DNA of 64,000 nucleotides from CAKSQL01 sp045649415 (GTDB taxonomy: Bacteria > Bacillota > Clostridia > UBA1381). Position 1 is the first letter of the stretch. Each line of letters opens with the position of its first letter. The notes beneath the pieces were generated by a model, which saw only the letters and a list, made by a program, of their open reading frames with translations, was not told the DNA's origin and made no database searches. The stretch covers positions 45,612-109,611 of the forward strand of contig JAZRPY010000002.1 in assembly GCA_045649415.1 (NCBI GenBank). The letters are read 5' to 3'. Both the position numbers and the translations under genes were made by a program. Below are positions 52,831-61,579 of the stretch, in pieces.

Positions 52831-52860
52831 TAAAAAGTACTGAAATTTCAGTACTTTTTA
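52831..52860. terminator. Perfect palindrome terminator
   Basis: A 30-base perfect palindrome with half-site TAAAAAGTACTGAAA has no unpaired loop in the sequence and AT-rich flanks. It lies upstream of murA on the minus strand and at the end of a possible relic reading frame. Confidence 0.75.
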
Positions 52861-53070
52861 TTTTATAAACTCTCTTAAAAACAATTTTACCCACCAAACT
52901 GTAAAAAAATGTATGGTTATAAGCATATAAACAATACCTATACCACCTAATATTCCTGTAGGGTTCGTATCCTGTATGTTCCAACTTTCATCTATTATGT
53001 AGTTAAGTCGGAGTTTTATAGGATTTATGCCGTTGTCTCTGGTTTGAGACTGGTTGAAACGGTAGGTGCA
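52858..53070 (-). pseudogene. Possible C-terminal relic of an unrecognised membrane protein
   Basis: An open stretch without start codon reads, on the minus strand, CTYRFNQSQTRDNGINPIKL, then NYIIDESWNIQDTNPTGILG and a hydrophobic helix GIGIVYMLITIHFFTVWW ending KLFLREFIK at TAA 52860-52858. The composition looks like real protein with a final membrane helix, but no family is recognised. With no start and a repeat array directly upstream, it is most likely the tail of a broken gene. Chance coding is possible. Confidence 0.3.
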
Positions 53071-53205
53071 TCTACTATCTTTTATTCAAATTGGATTTTG
53101 AAAAATCCTCGAAAAGCGCGTAAAAATGCAGTCAAAACAGATTGCATCTATTTTGAACGCGAATTTTGGCTTTCGAGTACGAAATAGATGTAACAAAATA
53201 TTTAG

Positions 53206-53381
53206 TCGATATGCAATCTTCAATTGCTCGATATTTTTACTTTCGTAAAATCGATATGTTTTCGCTTCGCTCAAACTCGATATGATATAAATCTCGTTGC
53301 CGCAAGGCAATATATCGAGTGCGTCAGCACATATCGAGTCATTTATGACATATCGAAAATCTCGCAAGAGATTTATATCGA
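53206..53381. repeat. Array of seven hairpins between inverted TCGATAT / ATATCGA heptamers
   Basis: Four TCGATAT copies (53206, 53228, 53251, 53277) are followed by four ATATCGA copies (53312, 53331, 53350, 53375). Between successive heptamers lies a different small hairpin: GCAAT-cttca-ATTGC, TTTTAC-tttc-GTAAAA, GTTT...AAAC, TTGCC-gcaa-GGCAA, GTGC-gtca-GCAC, GTCA-ttta-TGAC, AAATCTC-gcaa-GAGATTT. The left and right heptamers are complementary, so the whole can also fold as one large cruciform. Upstream, ATCTATTT (about 53147) and AAATAGAT (about 53182) form a further dyad. No protein is credible. Confidence 0.85.
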
Positions 53382-53383
53382 TG

Positions 53384-53420
53384 AAAAAGAGACATTTTCC
53401 AACGAAAAATGTCTCTTTTT
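53384..53420 (-). terminator. Terminator of the arabinose operon
   Basis: A 15-bp stem AAAAAGAGACATTTT / AAAATGTCTCTTTTT with a 7-base loop lies just downstream of araD on the minus strand, next to the hairpin array. Confidence 0.9.
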
Positions 53421-53421
53421 C

Positions 53422-53449
53422 TGGAAGAGCCGAATGGTTTAGATGACAT
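53422..53449 (-). repeat. Operon-end repeat, copy 1 (araD)
   Basis: On the plus strand TGGAAGAGCCGAATGG followed by TTTAGATGACA. It lies between the araD stop codon and the terminator stem. Near-identical copies lie at 58454 and 61690, in each case at the 3' end of an operon beside an unrelated terminator hairpin. Confidence 0.8.
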
Positions 53450-53450
53450 A

Positions 53451-54143
53451 CTATTTTTGTCCATAATAAGCATTTTTTCCATGCTTGCGCAGATAATGCT
53501 TATCCAAAAGCTCTTGTTGCATATTTTTAATTTGGGGATTTAAGCTCATTGTACGGAAGTTCATAGATGCTATCTCTTCAAGAACAACTGCATTATGCAC
53601 AGCATCAAGTGCATCTTTCCCCCACGCAAAAGGTCCGTGACTCTTCACAAGTACAGCGGGAATTGCCATGGGGTCTGTATCCCTAAAAGTTTCAATAATA
53701 ACTGCTCCGGTTTCTTTTTCATATTCACCACCAATTTCTTCACGAGTCATTGCACGGGTGCATGGAATTTCACCATAGAAATAATCCCCATGCGTAGTAC
53801 CAAGTGGCATTATCCCCATGCCCGACTGAGCAAACGATGTTGCCCAATTACTGTGAGTATGAACAATTCCGCCAACCTCAGAAAAAGCCCTGTAAAGCTC
53901 TAAGTGAGTAGGTGTATCACTTGACGGTCTCCATTTTCCTTCAACTATTTTACCGGTTTTCACATCAACAACCACCATATCATCTGCGGTCATTCTGTCA
54001 TATTCCACACCTGACGGCTTTATAACCATACAATTACTGTCTCTGTCTATTGCCGAAACATTTCCCCAGGTAAATGTGACAAGTCCGTATTCAGGCAACA
54101 AAAGATTTGCCTCAAGCACCTGCTTTTTTAAATTTTCCAACAT
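53451..54143 (-). CDS. araD: L-ribulose-5-phosphate 4-epimerase
   Basis: Converts L-ribulose 5-phosphate to D-xylulose 5-phosphate, the last step of arabinose entry into the pentose phosphate pathway. The 230 residues match the class II aldolase fold: LPEYGLVTFTWGNVSAIDR, IKPSGVEYDRM, the zinc ligands in VHTHSNWATSFA (about 95-106) and VLVKSHGPFAWG. The ATG at 54143 is one base after the araB stop, giving the family-typical MLENLKKQVLEAN. Last gene of araA-araB-araD. Confidence 0.94.
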   Translation of the reverse strand: MLENLKKQVLEANLLLPEYGLVTFTWGNVSAIDRDSNCMVIKPSGVEYDRMTADDMVVVDVKTGKIVEGKWRPSSDTPTHLELYRAFSEVGGIVHTHSNWATSFAQSGMGIMPLGTTHGDYFYGEIPCTRAMTREEIGGEYEKETGAVIIETFRDTDPMAIPAVLVKSHGPFAWGKDALDAVHNAVVLEEIASMNFRTMSLNPQIKNMQQELLDKHYLRKHGKNAYYGQK

Positions 54144-54144
54144 A

Positions 54145-55701
54145 TCAAATTCCCAACTCCTTTTCTGCACAAAGCCCTGCTTTGTAGCGTTTTATATACT
54201 CTGAAAATCCACATACGCCATCTTCATTCGGAGTGACAGTTTCTGTATTCATATTTATAAAAACTTTGTCATCAAGCCAGTTTGCTAAAGATAATTCATC
54301 ACTATTCATAAAAGCAGCAAGCAATGCCATGCCCCATGAACCGCCTTCACCTGCTGTTTCCATTACAGAAACATTAGTATTGAGTGCATTTGCAAGTATC
54401 TGCTGGGTAACACCCTTTACTTTAAAAAGTCCGCCGTGTGCCTGAATTTGTTCTATTGCAACATTTTCGTTTTCAAAGAGAATATCAACACCTAATTTAA
54501 GTGTAGCCATGGTTGAGTAAAGCTGAGCCTTTATAAAGTTTCCAAGATTCATTTTGCTCTGGTGTGTACGGAAATACATAGGAAATCCTTTTTCAATTCC
54601 TGTTACGTGTTCGCCCGACAAATAGTTGTAGGCAGTAATCCCGCCGCAATCCGTATCGGCAAGCTCAGTATTCTTATATAACATATCATAGATCTTTGAT
54701 TTACCCATTGACATACCTGCAAGTTCTGCAAATTCATTAAATAAATTTACCCAAGCATCAATTTCACCGCAACAGTTATTACAATGAACCATCGCAACAG
54801 GAAAACCATCGGGCGTTGTCACTATATCAATTTCTTTATGTATGTCACAAAATGCTTTTTCAAGAACGAGCATGGCAAAAATTGATGTTCCTGCTGATAC
54901 ATTTCCTGTTCTTGGTTTAACAGCATTTGTAGCTACCATCCCCGTACCTGCATCACCTTCCGGAGGGCAGAGAGGAACTCCCGCCTTAAATGTTCCTGTG
55001 GGATCTAAAATTTCAGCTCCCTTTTCCGTCAGGTAAGCCCCTTTTTCTCCCGCCTGTTTTATCTCAGGCAATAGATCATATATGCTCCTTTCAAGAGTTG
55101 AAATTTTATCAAATTTTTCAATCATTTGCGCATCATAATCGTTATTATTTATTGGAAACATTCCGGACGCTTCACCAATACCAAGCTCTCTTTTCCCTGT
55201 TAACAAATAGTGGACATATCCAGAGAGAGTTGTTATATATTTCGTTTTTGATACATGCTCCTCACCATTTAAAATTGCCTGATACAAATGTGCAATACTC
55301 CACCTTTGAGGAATATTGAACCCAAACAATTCCGTTAACTTACTTGATGCCACCTCAGTAGTAGTATTTCTCCATGTACGGAAAGGAACAAGCAAATTGT
55401 CATCGATATCAAAGGCAAGGTAACCATGCATCATGCCTGAAACTCCCATTGCACCTACAGTTGTAAGTTTCACATCATACTTATCATATACATTCTTTGA
55501 AAGGTCACTAAAACACTCTCTCAGTCCTTTATGAACTTCTGAAAGAGAATATGTCCAGTATCCATCTTCAAACTGATTTTCCCACTCATAACTACCACTT
55601 GCTATAGGCGTGTACATGTCATCAATAAGACACGCTTTTATTCTTGTTGAACCAAATTCAATTCCAAGGAAGGTGCGTCCTTTTTCAATTTTTTTCTGCA
55701 T
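54145..55701 (-). CDS. araB: FGGY-family carbohydrate kinase, probable L-ribulokinase
   Basis: Phosphorylates L-ribulose in arabinose use. The 518 residues form an actin-like sugar kinase: LGIEFGSTRIKACLID (about 12-27), AMGVSGMMHGYLAFD, PEGDAGTGMVATNAVKPRTGNVSAGTS (about 242-268) and a C-terminal AHGGLFKVKGVTQQILANAL with GEGGSWGMALLAA. It is of the FGGY type often found in clostridial ara operons, not a close E. coli AraB look-alike, so the substrate is inferred from position between araA and araD. The ATG at 55701 lies 4 bp after araA. Confidence 0.86.
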   Translation of the reverse strand: MQKKIEKGRTFLGIEFGSTRIKACLIDDMYTPIASGSYEWENQFEDGYWTYSLSEVHKGLRECFSDLSKNVYDKYDVKLTTVGAMGVSGMMHGYLAFDIDDNLLVPFRTWRNTTTEVASSKLTELFGFNIPQRWSIAHLYQAILNGEEHVSKTKYITTLSGYVHYLLTGKRELGIGEASGMFPINNNDYDAQMIEKFDKISTLERSIYDLLPEIKQAGEKGAYLTEKGAEILDPTGTFKAGVPLCPPEGDAGTGMVATNAVKPRTGNVSAGTSIFAMLVLEKAFCDIHKEIDIVTTPDGFPVAMVHCNNCCGEIDAWVNLFNEFAELAGMSMGKSKIYDMLYKNTELADTDCGGITAYNYLSGEHVTGIEKGFPMYFRTHQSKMNLGNFIKAQLYSTMATLKLGVDILFENENVAIEQIQAHGGLFKVKGVTQQILANALNTNVSVMETAGEGGSWGMALLAAFMNSDELSLANWLDDKVFINMNTETVTPNEDGVCGFSEYIKRYKAGLCAEKELGI

Positions 55702-55705
55702 TTAA

Positions 55706-57160
55706 TCACCCTCTTGCTATTATGTCAAGCATTTTAAGCTGTTGCTCAAAGCTTGCCAAATCTGTTTTTTCATCAATTACTACAAGTTCTGTATCTGTAA
55801 GTTTTGCAAAAAGTCTTATATCGTCAACAGTTAGAGCAGTTGAAACTACTGCGTGATGTGCACCGCCTGCATAAATCCATGCAGCAGCCCCCGTTTTAAA
55901 ATCAGGCTTTAATTTCCACATCATATGGGCAACCGGAAGCTTTGGCATTGGCTCAGGCTGTTGAACAAGCGTTATTTCTGCACAAATCAAACGAAAACGA
56001 TTTCCCATATCTACCATGCATACTGCAATACCATCGCCACAAATGCCATCAAAAACAAGTCTTGCAGGATCTGCTTTTCCACCTATGCCTAATGGATGTA
56101 CCTGAATTTTAGGTTTGTTTGACGCAAATACAGGTGAAACCTCAAGCATATGTGCTGCAAGTTCTAATTCATTATCCTGTGTCAAATCATATGTATAATC
56201 TTCGGTAAAGCCGGTTGCTCCGTCTCTTCCTCTTGCCATTTCAAAAAGTACCGCAGAAAGTGCTGAGGTCTTATAATCACCCTCAGGGCCAAAGCCTATT
56301 CCTTTTGCCATTATGTTCTGAACTGCCAGACCGGGGAGTTGCTTTAATCCGTGCAAGTCCTCAAATGTATCGGTAAATGCAGATATATTATTATTTTTTA
56401 TAAATTTATCAAACGCTACCTCATACTTTGCCTGCTCTCTCACTGCTTCTGCATCATCTGTATCCATATCATATATATTATTATATTCTGTAAGTTTTAC
56501 ATCAATTTCATCATTTGTCACATTATCAATAATATCACACAAATCACCAATGCCATAGTAATTAACATTCCAACCAAACTTGATTTCGCTCTCCACTCTG
56601 TCACCGTCGGTAACTGCAACATCTCGCATATTGTTACCAAACATTGCAACTCGCATTCCACGGCTGAAATCAATTGCTCTTGCCGCATCGGCAAATTTGC
56701 TTATACTTTCAACTACATTGTCATCTTTATAATATCCAACAACAATTTCTCGTTTAATACCAAGACGAGTGCAAACAAATCCAAACTCTCTGTCACCATG
56801 AGCCGACTGATTAAGATTCATAAAGTCCATATCAATACTGCCATAAGGTAACTTTTCATTATGCTGAGTATGTAAATGAAGCATAGGTTTTTTAAGAAGT
56901 TGCAGTGCTCTTATCCACATTTTTGCAGGTGAGAATGTATGCATCCACATAATAACACCAATACAGTTTTCATCACAGTTTGCTTTTTCACAAACCTTCT
57001 CCGCGTCGCTATGATTTCTTACAATAGGCAGTGCCTCAATCGAAACATTTAATGCACCGTCCAAAAAAGCAGCAATTTCTTTTCCGTTTTTTTCGGCCTG
57101 TGCCAAAGTTTCATCTCCATATAAATCCTGGCTTCCTGTAATAAAATATATTTTTTTCAT
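55706..57160 (-). CDS. araA: L-arabinose isomerase
   Basis: Isomerises L-arabinose to L-ribulose using Mn2+. The 484 residues start IYFITGSQDLYGDETL, and show MWMHTFSPAKMWIRAL (about 91-106), LHTQHNEKLPYGSIDMDFMNLNQSAHGDRE (about 116-145) and late EVSPVFASNKPKIQVHPLGIGGK. The catalytic Glu and His ligands of the family appear present. The ATG at 57160 has GAGGCGATA upstream. First gene of the ara operon, divergent from an AraC-type regulator. Confidence 0.95.
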   Translation of the reverse strand: MKKIYFITGSQDLYGDETLAQAEKNGKEIAAFLDGALNVSIEALPIVRNHSDAEKVCEKANCDENCIGVIMWMHTFSPAKMWIRALQLLKKPMLHLHTQHNEKLPYGSIDMDFMNLNQSAHGDREFGFVCTRLGIKREIVVGYYKDDNVVESISKFADAARAIDFSRGMRVAMFGNNMRDVAVTDGDRVESEIKFGWNVNYYGIGDLCDIIDNVTNDEIDVKLTEYNNIYDMDTDDAEAVREQAKYEVAFDKFIKNNNISAFTDTFEDLHGLKQLPGLAVQNIMAKGIGFGPEGDYKTSALSAVLFEMARGRDGATGFTEDYTYDLTQDNELELAAHMLEVSPVFASNKPKIQVHPLGIGGKADPARLVFDGICGDGIAVCMVDMGNRFRLICAEITLVQQPEPMPKLPVAHMMWKLKPDFKTGAAAWIYAGGAHHAVVSTALTVDDIRLFAKLTDTELVVIDEKTDLASFEQQLKMLDIIARG

Positions 57161-57197
57161 AGTATCGCCTCACTTAATATTTAATGATTTTTGTTGT

Positions 57198-57226
57198 ATA
57201 ATAACATATTGCCAGAGTATATTCAA
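57198..57226 (-). promoter_or_regulatory. Candidate araA promoter
   Basis: On the minus strand TTGAAT (57226-57221), 17 bases, TATTAT (57203-57198), about 40 bases before araA. Facing it, TGGACA-17-TATCAT (around 57247-57275) could serve the regulator gene, so the two promoters share a 165-bp gap where the regulator would bind. Confidence 0.6.
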
Positions 57227-57332
57227 GAAATTTAATCATCAAATTATGGACATTTATTTGTTTTTGTGCTATCATATATATGTGAATATACACTAAAACT
57301 GGAATTTTTTAGTTAGAAAGGAGTTTATGCAA

Positions 57333-58190
57333 ATGAAAGCTCTCTTTGAAAGCAATACTTTTTTCGGTGCCGAAAACATATCAGCTATCAAATATAAACA
57401 CCTTCATAATCTACCACATTGGCATATAGAATACGAATTGGTCTTTGTTCTGGCAGGCTCGGCAGAATTGATGATAAATGATAACTTATTTGAGATGTAT
57501 CAGGGGAGTTGTGCATTTATAAATAGTGAAGATATTCACTACATAAAAGCCACGACAGAAAGTATAATAGGCATTGTAAAAACTGATGCTGTTAATGTCA
57601 AAAAAATCATAGGTAATCGACAACTGATTTTCCCCGTAATCGATAATTTCCCAAACATTTTACAGGTTTTTGAATCAGTATATGACGAAATTAAAAATGA
57701 GAAGGATTTATACCTTGTTGCTGCAGAATTAATTGTTTCAAATTTTCTTATTGAAATATTTCGTAAACAAGCATTTTTGCTATCACCAAAAAATAATAAA
57801 CAAACAGAAAAACATAAAAAATTGTTAGAACTGCTTGCAAACAATTATGCATATATTTCCTTTGAAGATGCTGTCACATACATGAATTTAAACAAATCAT
57901 ATTTTTCTAAATATTTTTGTCGCCTTTCAGGGATGACATTTACACAATATTTAAACATTCTTAAGATCTCTAACGCAATCGAAAAAATACATAATAAAAA
58001 AATGACTATAACAGAAATATCTATTTCTTGTGGATTTGGAACAATACGAAATTTCAATAGAGTTTTTAAGTCGCTTACAGGATATACACCTAAGCAACTC
58101 CCCTGTGACTATGTTTTCGTATATCATTCAAAAGACAATTCGGAAGATGGTTTTGACCCTACATTAAGTTGTACGAAAATAATAGAATAG
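57333..58190 (+). CDS. AraC-family transcriptional regulator
   Basis: Sugar-responsive activator of about 285 residues. The N-terminal part is a cupin-like sensing domain (LPHWHIEYELVFVLAGSAELMINDN, about 29-53). The C-terminal double helix-turn-helix includes YISFEDAVTYMNLNKSYFSKYFCRLSG and the signature ITEISISCGFGTIRNFNRVFKSLTGYTPKQ (about 232-261). Of two close ATGs (57327, 57333), the second lies 9 bases after AAAGGAG. It is divergent from araA and is therefore the probable regulator of the ara operon. Confidence 0.88.
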   Translation: MKALFESNTFFGAENISAIKYKHLHNLPHWHIEYELVFVLAGSAELMINDNLFEMYQGSCAFINSEDIHYIKATTESIIGIVKTDAVNVKKIIGNRQLIFPVIDNFPNILQVFESVYDEIKNEKDLYLVAAELIVSNFLIEIFRKQAFLLSPKNNKQTEKHKKLLELLANNYAYISFEDAVTYMNLNKSYFSKYFCRLSGMTFTQYLNILKISNAIEKIHNKKMTITEISISCGFGTIRNFNRVFKSLTGYTPKQLPCDYVFVYHSKDNSEDGFDPTLSCTKIIE

Positions 58191-58415
58191 AAAATTATTC
58201 TGTATAATTTAAAATATAATTATTTATTTGCTCCACACTTATAAAAATAAACTTTACAAAAGCAAAGTTATTCTCTATTCTCTGGAAACGGCAATTTTTA
58301 GTGAAGAGTGAAGAGAGAAAAGTAAAAAGATAAGAGTACCAAAAGAAACGATTATCAATCGTTTTCTTCACGCTTGCTGCCCCTCGGGGTTCGAATCTTC
58401 TCGTTTGCAGTAAAC

Positions 58416-58454
58416 AAAACAAAAAAGACACCACATAGGTGTCTTTTTTGTTTT
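58416..58454 (-). terminator. Terminator after the thiM-thiE-thiD operon
   Basis: A 17-bp stem AAAACAAAAAAGACACC / GGTGTCTTTTTTGTTTT around ACATA. It faces the end of the AraC-type gene and serves the HAD-ThiD gene on the minus strand. The 225 bp between the regulator and this hairpin hold only an AAACGATT / AATCGTTT hairpin and AT-rich sequence. Confidence 0.9.
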
Positions 58455-58480
58455 GGAAGAGCCGAACAATTTAGATGCCA
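58454..58480 (-). repeat. Operon-end repeat, copy 2 (thiD)
   Basis: TGGAAGAGCCGAACAA followed by TTTAGATGCCA (plus strand). It overlaps the last codons and stop of the HAD-ThiD gene, so the repeat supplies the stop codon TAA. Four positions differ from copy 1. Confidence 0.8.
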
Positions 58481-59904
58481 TCGCTTAATATAAAATTATG
58501 TTTCATTGGTCCTGAACCATTCCCCAAATCAAGACCTGCGGCAAGTGCATCAGATATGTAATCTTTTGCTTTTTTTATTGACTCTGCAAGATTAAGTCCT
58601 TTAGCAAGATTTGATGCTATGGCAGATGATAAAGTACACCCCGTTCCGTGAGTGTTAGGATTATTGATTTTCTTTCCATCAAACCATACAAACCTGCCAT
58701 TTTCACACAAAAGGTCATTTGCATCGTTTATACTGTGCCCGCCTTTTAACAGAACGCAACATCCGTAGCTTTTCTCAATGAATTCTGCTGCTTTTATCAT
58801 ATCGTTCTTACTCTTGATTTTCATATCTGATAAGATTTCTGCTTCGGGGATGTTTGGAGTTACAAGCGTTGCAAGGGGTAATAGCTTTTCAATAAGTGTT
58901 TTTATTGCATCTGTCTTTATAAGTGCAGAACCGCTTGTTGCTACCATTACGGGATCGACTACAATATTTTTTGCATTATAAAACTTTAACCGTTCTGCAA
59001 TTACATCTATCAACTCACTTGATGATACCATTCCTATTTTTACGCTATCAGGGAATATGTCTTCAAATACGGCATCAAGTTGTTCCTTGAGAAAATTAGG
59101 TGTCACCTCTAAAATTGCTCTTACTCCAAGTGTATTTTGAGCAGTAAGAGCAGTAATGGTACTCATAGCATAAACACCATTCATTGTCATAGTTTTAATA
59201 TCTGCCTGAACACCTGCACCACCACTTGAATCACTACCGGCAATAGTTAATGCCGTTTTCATTTCGGTCGTAAAGCAGAAGCTTCCAAAATCCATTATGT
59301 AATAATCTGAAATTTCTTTCATTTCCTCTTGTTTTGGTTCGTGTGAATCATAAACTGCCGCAACTTTGAACCCATCATCTTTAGCAGTTTTCAATGCATG
59401 AAGAACATCTTCAAATACTACCGTTTCAGTTTTTTCAGTTTCAAGATGCTTTAGAGCTTGTCTATAAATTTCAGGTGTTTCTTTGTTATATCCAACTTCA
59501 GAACAGGTAAATATTTCAGAAAAGTATTCTCGCACATTCAAACGCTTCAGAATACCTTCTACAATAGGTTTGTCCGTCACAGTTGCAACACACATTTTCA
59601 CACCTGCACTCTGTAGTCTTTTCAAAAAATCACTAATCCCCGGTTTAAGAACTACCTTTGTACGATATATTTCGGCAACCATATCATTTATGCCTTCTAC
59701 AATTTCTTTAACAGAAAGCTTAATATTATAATGATTACGATAATATTCTGCGGCTTGTTCAAGCGTAAAAGTCTTGAAAACTTCGGCAAGGTTTTCTTTT
59801 GGTTCTATACCGAAAGATTCTAAATAATCTTGTCCAATGGTATCCCAAATAAACATAGAGTCAATTAAAGTTCCGTCTAAATCAAAAATTGCACCTTTTA
59901 TCAT
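58471..59904 (-). CDS. thiD: Fusion of HAD phosphatase and HMP-phosphate kinase ThiD
   Basis: A 477-residue two-enzyme protein. Residues 1-213 are a HAD-superfamily phosphatase with FDLDGTLIDS (7-16), VATVTDKP near 107-114 and VFEDVLHALKTA near 163-174. Residues 215-477 are ThiD, which phosphorylates hydroxymethylpyrimidine and its monophosphate: LTIAGSDSSGGAGVQADIK (219-237), DPVMVATSG, LVTPNIPEAEIL and NTHGTGCTLSSAIASNLA (about 423-440). The HAD half might be a thiamine-phosphate or HMP-phosphate phosphatase, which is a guess from position. The start overlaps thiE by 4 bp. Confidence 0.9.
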   Translation of the reverse strand: MIKGAIFDLDGTLIDSMFIWDTIGQDYLESFGIEPKENLAEVFKTFTLEQAAEYYRNHYNIKLSVKEIVEGINDMVAEIYRTKVVLKPGISDFLKRLQSAGVKMCVATVTDKPIVEGILKRLNVREYFSEIFTCSEVGYNKETPEIYRQALKHLETEKTETVVFEDVLHALKTAKDDGFKVAAVYDSHEPKQEEMKEISDYYIMDFGSFCFTTEMKTALTIAGSDSSGGAGVQADIKTMTMNGVYAMSTITALTAQNTLGVRAILEVTPNFLKEQLDAVFEDIFPDSVKIGMVSSSELIDVIAERLKFYNAKNIVVDPVMVATSGSALIKTDAIKTLIEKLLPLATLVTPNIPEAEILSDMKIKSKNDMIKAAEFIEKSYGCCVLLKGGHSINDANDLLCENGRFVWFDGKKINNPNTHGTGCTLSSAIASNLAKGLNLAESIKKAKDYISDALAAGLDLGNGSGPMKHNFILSDGI

Positions 59905-60542
59905 TTTGATACCACCCCTGCTGTAAGTTGTTTCAAGTTCTTTGTTGCAGATTCAATATCTTCTGCAGCAAAGATAGCACTTATTACAGCTATCCCCGAA
60001 ATACCGCTACCTTTAAGTTTTAAAACATTACCGGTACTAATTCCGCCTATGGCCACAACTGGAATATTTACTGCTTCGCATATTGCTTTTAATGTTTCAT
60101 AACTTACATCTTCAGCATCTGCTTTAGAGCCTGTTGGAAAAACAGCACCCACACCAAGATAGTCTGCTCCTTGTTTTTCAGCAAGTACTGCCTGTTCTAC
60201 TGTTTGAACCGACACGCCAATGATTTTATCGTCTCCAAGGATATCTCTTACATTCGCTGCTCCCATATCATTTTGCCCAACATGTACGCCATCAGCATTT
60301 ATCTCTTTTGCAATTTCAACATTGTCATTGATAGCAAAAGGTATGTCGTACTTTCTGCACAATTTCTGTATCTCTAATGCTTCATCAAGAAAACTTTCTT
60401 CATCAAGCTTTTTTTCACGAAGCTGAACAAAAGTAACTCCACCCTTTATTGCTTTCTCAACCTGTTCATATAAGGTATCATCATTCAACCATGTGCGGTC
60501 TGTTACCGCATATAATAGTAATGATTTTTTATCGCACTTCAT
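59901..60542 (-). CDS. thiE: Thiamine-phosphate synthase
   Basis: Joins HMP diphosphate and thiazole phosphate to thiamine phosphate. The 213-residue TIM barrel shows LYAVTDRTWLND, GGVTFVQLREKKLDEE (about 34-49), NDNVEIAKEINADGVHVGQNDM, YLGVGAVFPTGSK and VAIGGIS. It overlaps thiM by 14 bp upstream and the ThiD fusion by 4 bp downstream, so the three are translated as a set. Confidence 0.95.
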   Translation of the reverse strand: MKCDKKSLLLYAVTDRTWLNDDTLYEQVEKAIKGGVTFVQLREKKLDEESFLDEALEIQKLCRKYDIPFAINDNVEIAKEINADGVHVGQNDMGAANVRDILGDDKIIGVSVQTVEQAVLAEKQGADYLGVGAVFPTGSKADAEDVSYETLKAICEAVNIPVVAIGGISTGNVLKLKGSGISGIAVISAIFAAEDIESATKNLKQLTAGVVSK

Positions 60543-61350
60543 ATTTTGCTCCTTTATTTAGTGTATCTGCATCCATATTGTATATAGAATCTATAATGTG
60601 ATTACGAAGACTTGAATTTCCTTCGCTTTCTTTCATATTTGACACTCCTATCTCACCCGCAAGTCCCATAAGACACACAGATGCTGCAATAGCTTCTGTT
60701 ATATTATCAGGATTTGCAACTGCATATGCGGTAGCCAGTGCGGAAAGCATACATCCCGTTCCTGTAATACGACTCATGAGAGGGGAGCCATTTCGAATTA
60801 CATAGCACTTTTTGCTGTCTGCTACCAAATCTATTGCACCGGTTATTACGATAACTGCTCCTGCCTTTTTTGAAAATGCTTTTGCAAACCCAATCATTGA
60901 ATCAAGATTATCTTCTGTTACTATATCTGCAACATCTGCATCCACACCCTTGGTTGTTCCGCTACCTAATGCAAGGGTTTTAACCTCTGATATGTTCCCT
61001 CTGATTACATCAGGCTTAATTTCATTCATAATTTTAAGTGCAGTTTCTGTTCTGAGTTTACTTGCACCTGCACCTACAGGGTCAAGAAGCACAATGTGCC
61101 CGAGGTCTTTTGCCTTTTTACCGGAAATAAACATAGCTTCAATACTTCTTTTATTCAGTGTTCCAATGTTGATATTAAGTCCTCCGCAGATAGATGTAAT
61201 ATCCGCAACATCATCCGGTTCATCCGACATAATGGGGCTTCCCCCAGATGCAAGCAGGGCATTGGCAACATCATTAACTGTAACATAGTTTGTGATGTTG
61301 TGAATAAGCGGTGTTTTCTCCTTCACATTTTCAAGACATTTTCCTAACAT
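60529..61350 (-). CDS. thiM: Hydroxyethylthiazole kinase
   Basis: Salvages thiazole by phosphorylation. The 273 residues include PLIHNITNYVTVNDVANALLASGGSPIMSDEP (about 14-45), LLDPVGAGASKLRTETAL, ITGAIDLVAD and the anion-hole ITGTGCMLSALATAYA (about 191-206). The ATG at 61350 follows AAAGAGGT. First gene after TPP riboswitch 1. With thiE and thiD it forms a complete precursor-salvage set. Confidence 0.95.
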   Translation of the reverse strand: MLGKCLENVKEKTPLIHNITNYVTVNDVANALLASGGSPIMSDEPDDVADITSICGGLNINIGTLNKRSIEAMFISGKKAKDLGHIVLLDPVGAGASKLRTETALKIMNEIKPDVIRGNISEVKTLALGSGTTKGVDADVADIVTEDNLDSMIGFAKAFSKKAGAVIVITGAIDLVADSKKCYVIRNGSPLMSRITGTGCMLSALATAYAVANPDNITEAIAASVCLMGLAGEIGVSNMKESEGNSSLRNHIIDSIYNMDADTLNKGAKYEVR

Positions 61351-61412
61351 AAATTACCTCTTTCTGCCGTAAATTATCGGCTGTTTATTAACTCAATAAA
61401 AACCTTGCCAAA

Positions 61413-61562
61413 CAAAAAAGGAAGCTACCGACTTGGTAACTTCCTAAAAGTTCTTTGTTCCTCCTAACACAATGTATCAGGCATCCCTACGTTGGCATTA
61501 TCCAAATCAGGTTCTCGGTCGAAGGTCGCACCTTCCTCTCAGCCTGTAATACAAGCTCCCGT
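61413..61562 (-). promoter_or_regulatory. TPP riboswitch 1 with attenuator, controls thiM-thiE-thiD
   Basis: On the minus strand the aptamer (about 61562-61480) shows GGCTGAGAGG, ACCTGATTTGGATAATGCC and AACGTAGGGA, the classic THI box. A helix GAAGGT-gcg-ACCTTC is inserted. Downstream, GGAAGTTACC-aagtc-GGTAGCTTCC followed by TTTTTT (61445-61413) is an intrinsic terminator, so control is probably by premature termination when TPP is bound. Confidence 0.95.
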
Positions 61563-61579
61563 TTATTAAGTTTATAAAA

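Noticed and set aside
53086..53367. A 93-codon minus-strand protein in the hairpin array
   Set aside because: It is entirely explained by the repeated heptamers and hairpins, with no ribosome binding site and no protein-like pattern.
53422..53449. Operon-end repeat read as a tRNA 3' end because it contains CCA on the minus strand
   Set aside because: The preceding bases do not form a T-arm or acceptor stem in any of the three copies. Only its position next to hairpins resembles the tRNA-Asn terminator junction.
58360..58412. Possible tRNA fragment (GGGGTTCGAATCTTC)
   Set aside because: It contains a T-loop-like GGTTCGAATC, but no matching T-stem, acceptor or anticodon arm could be built.
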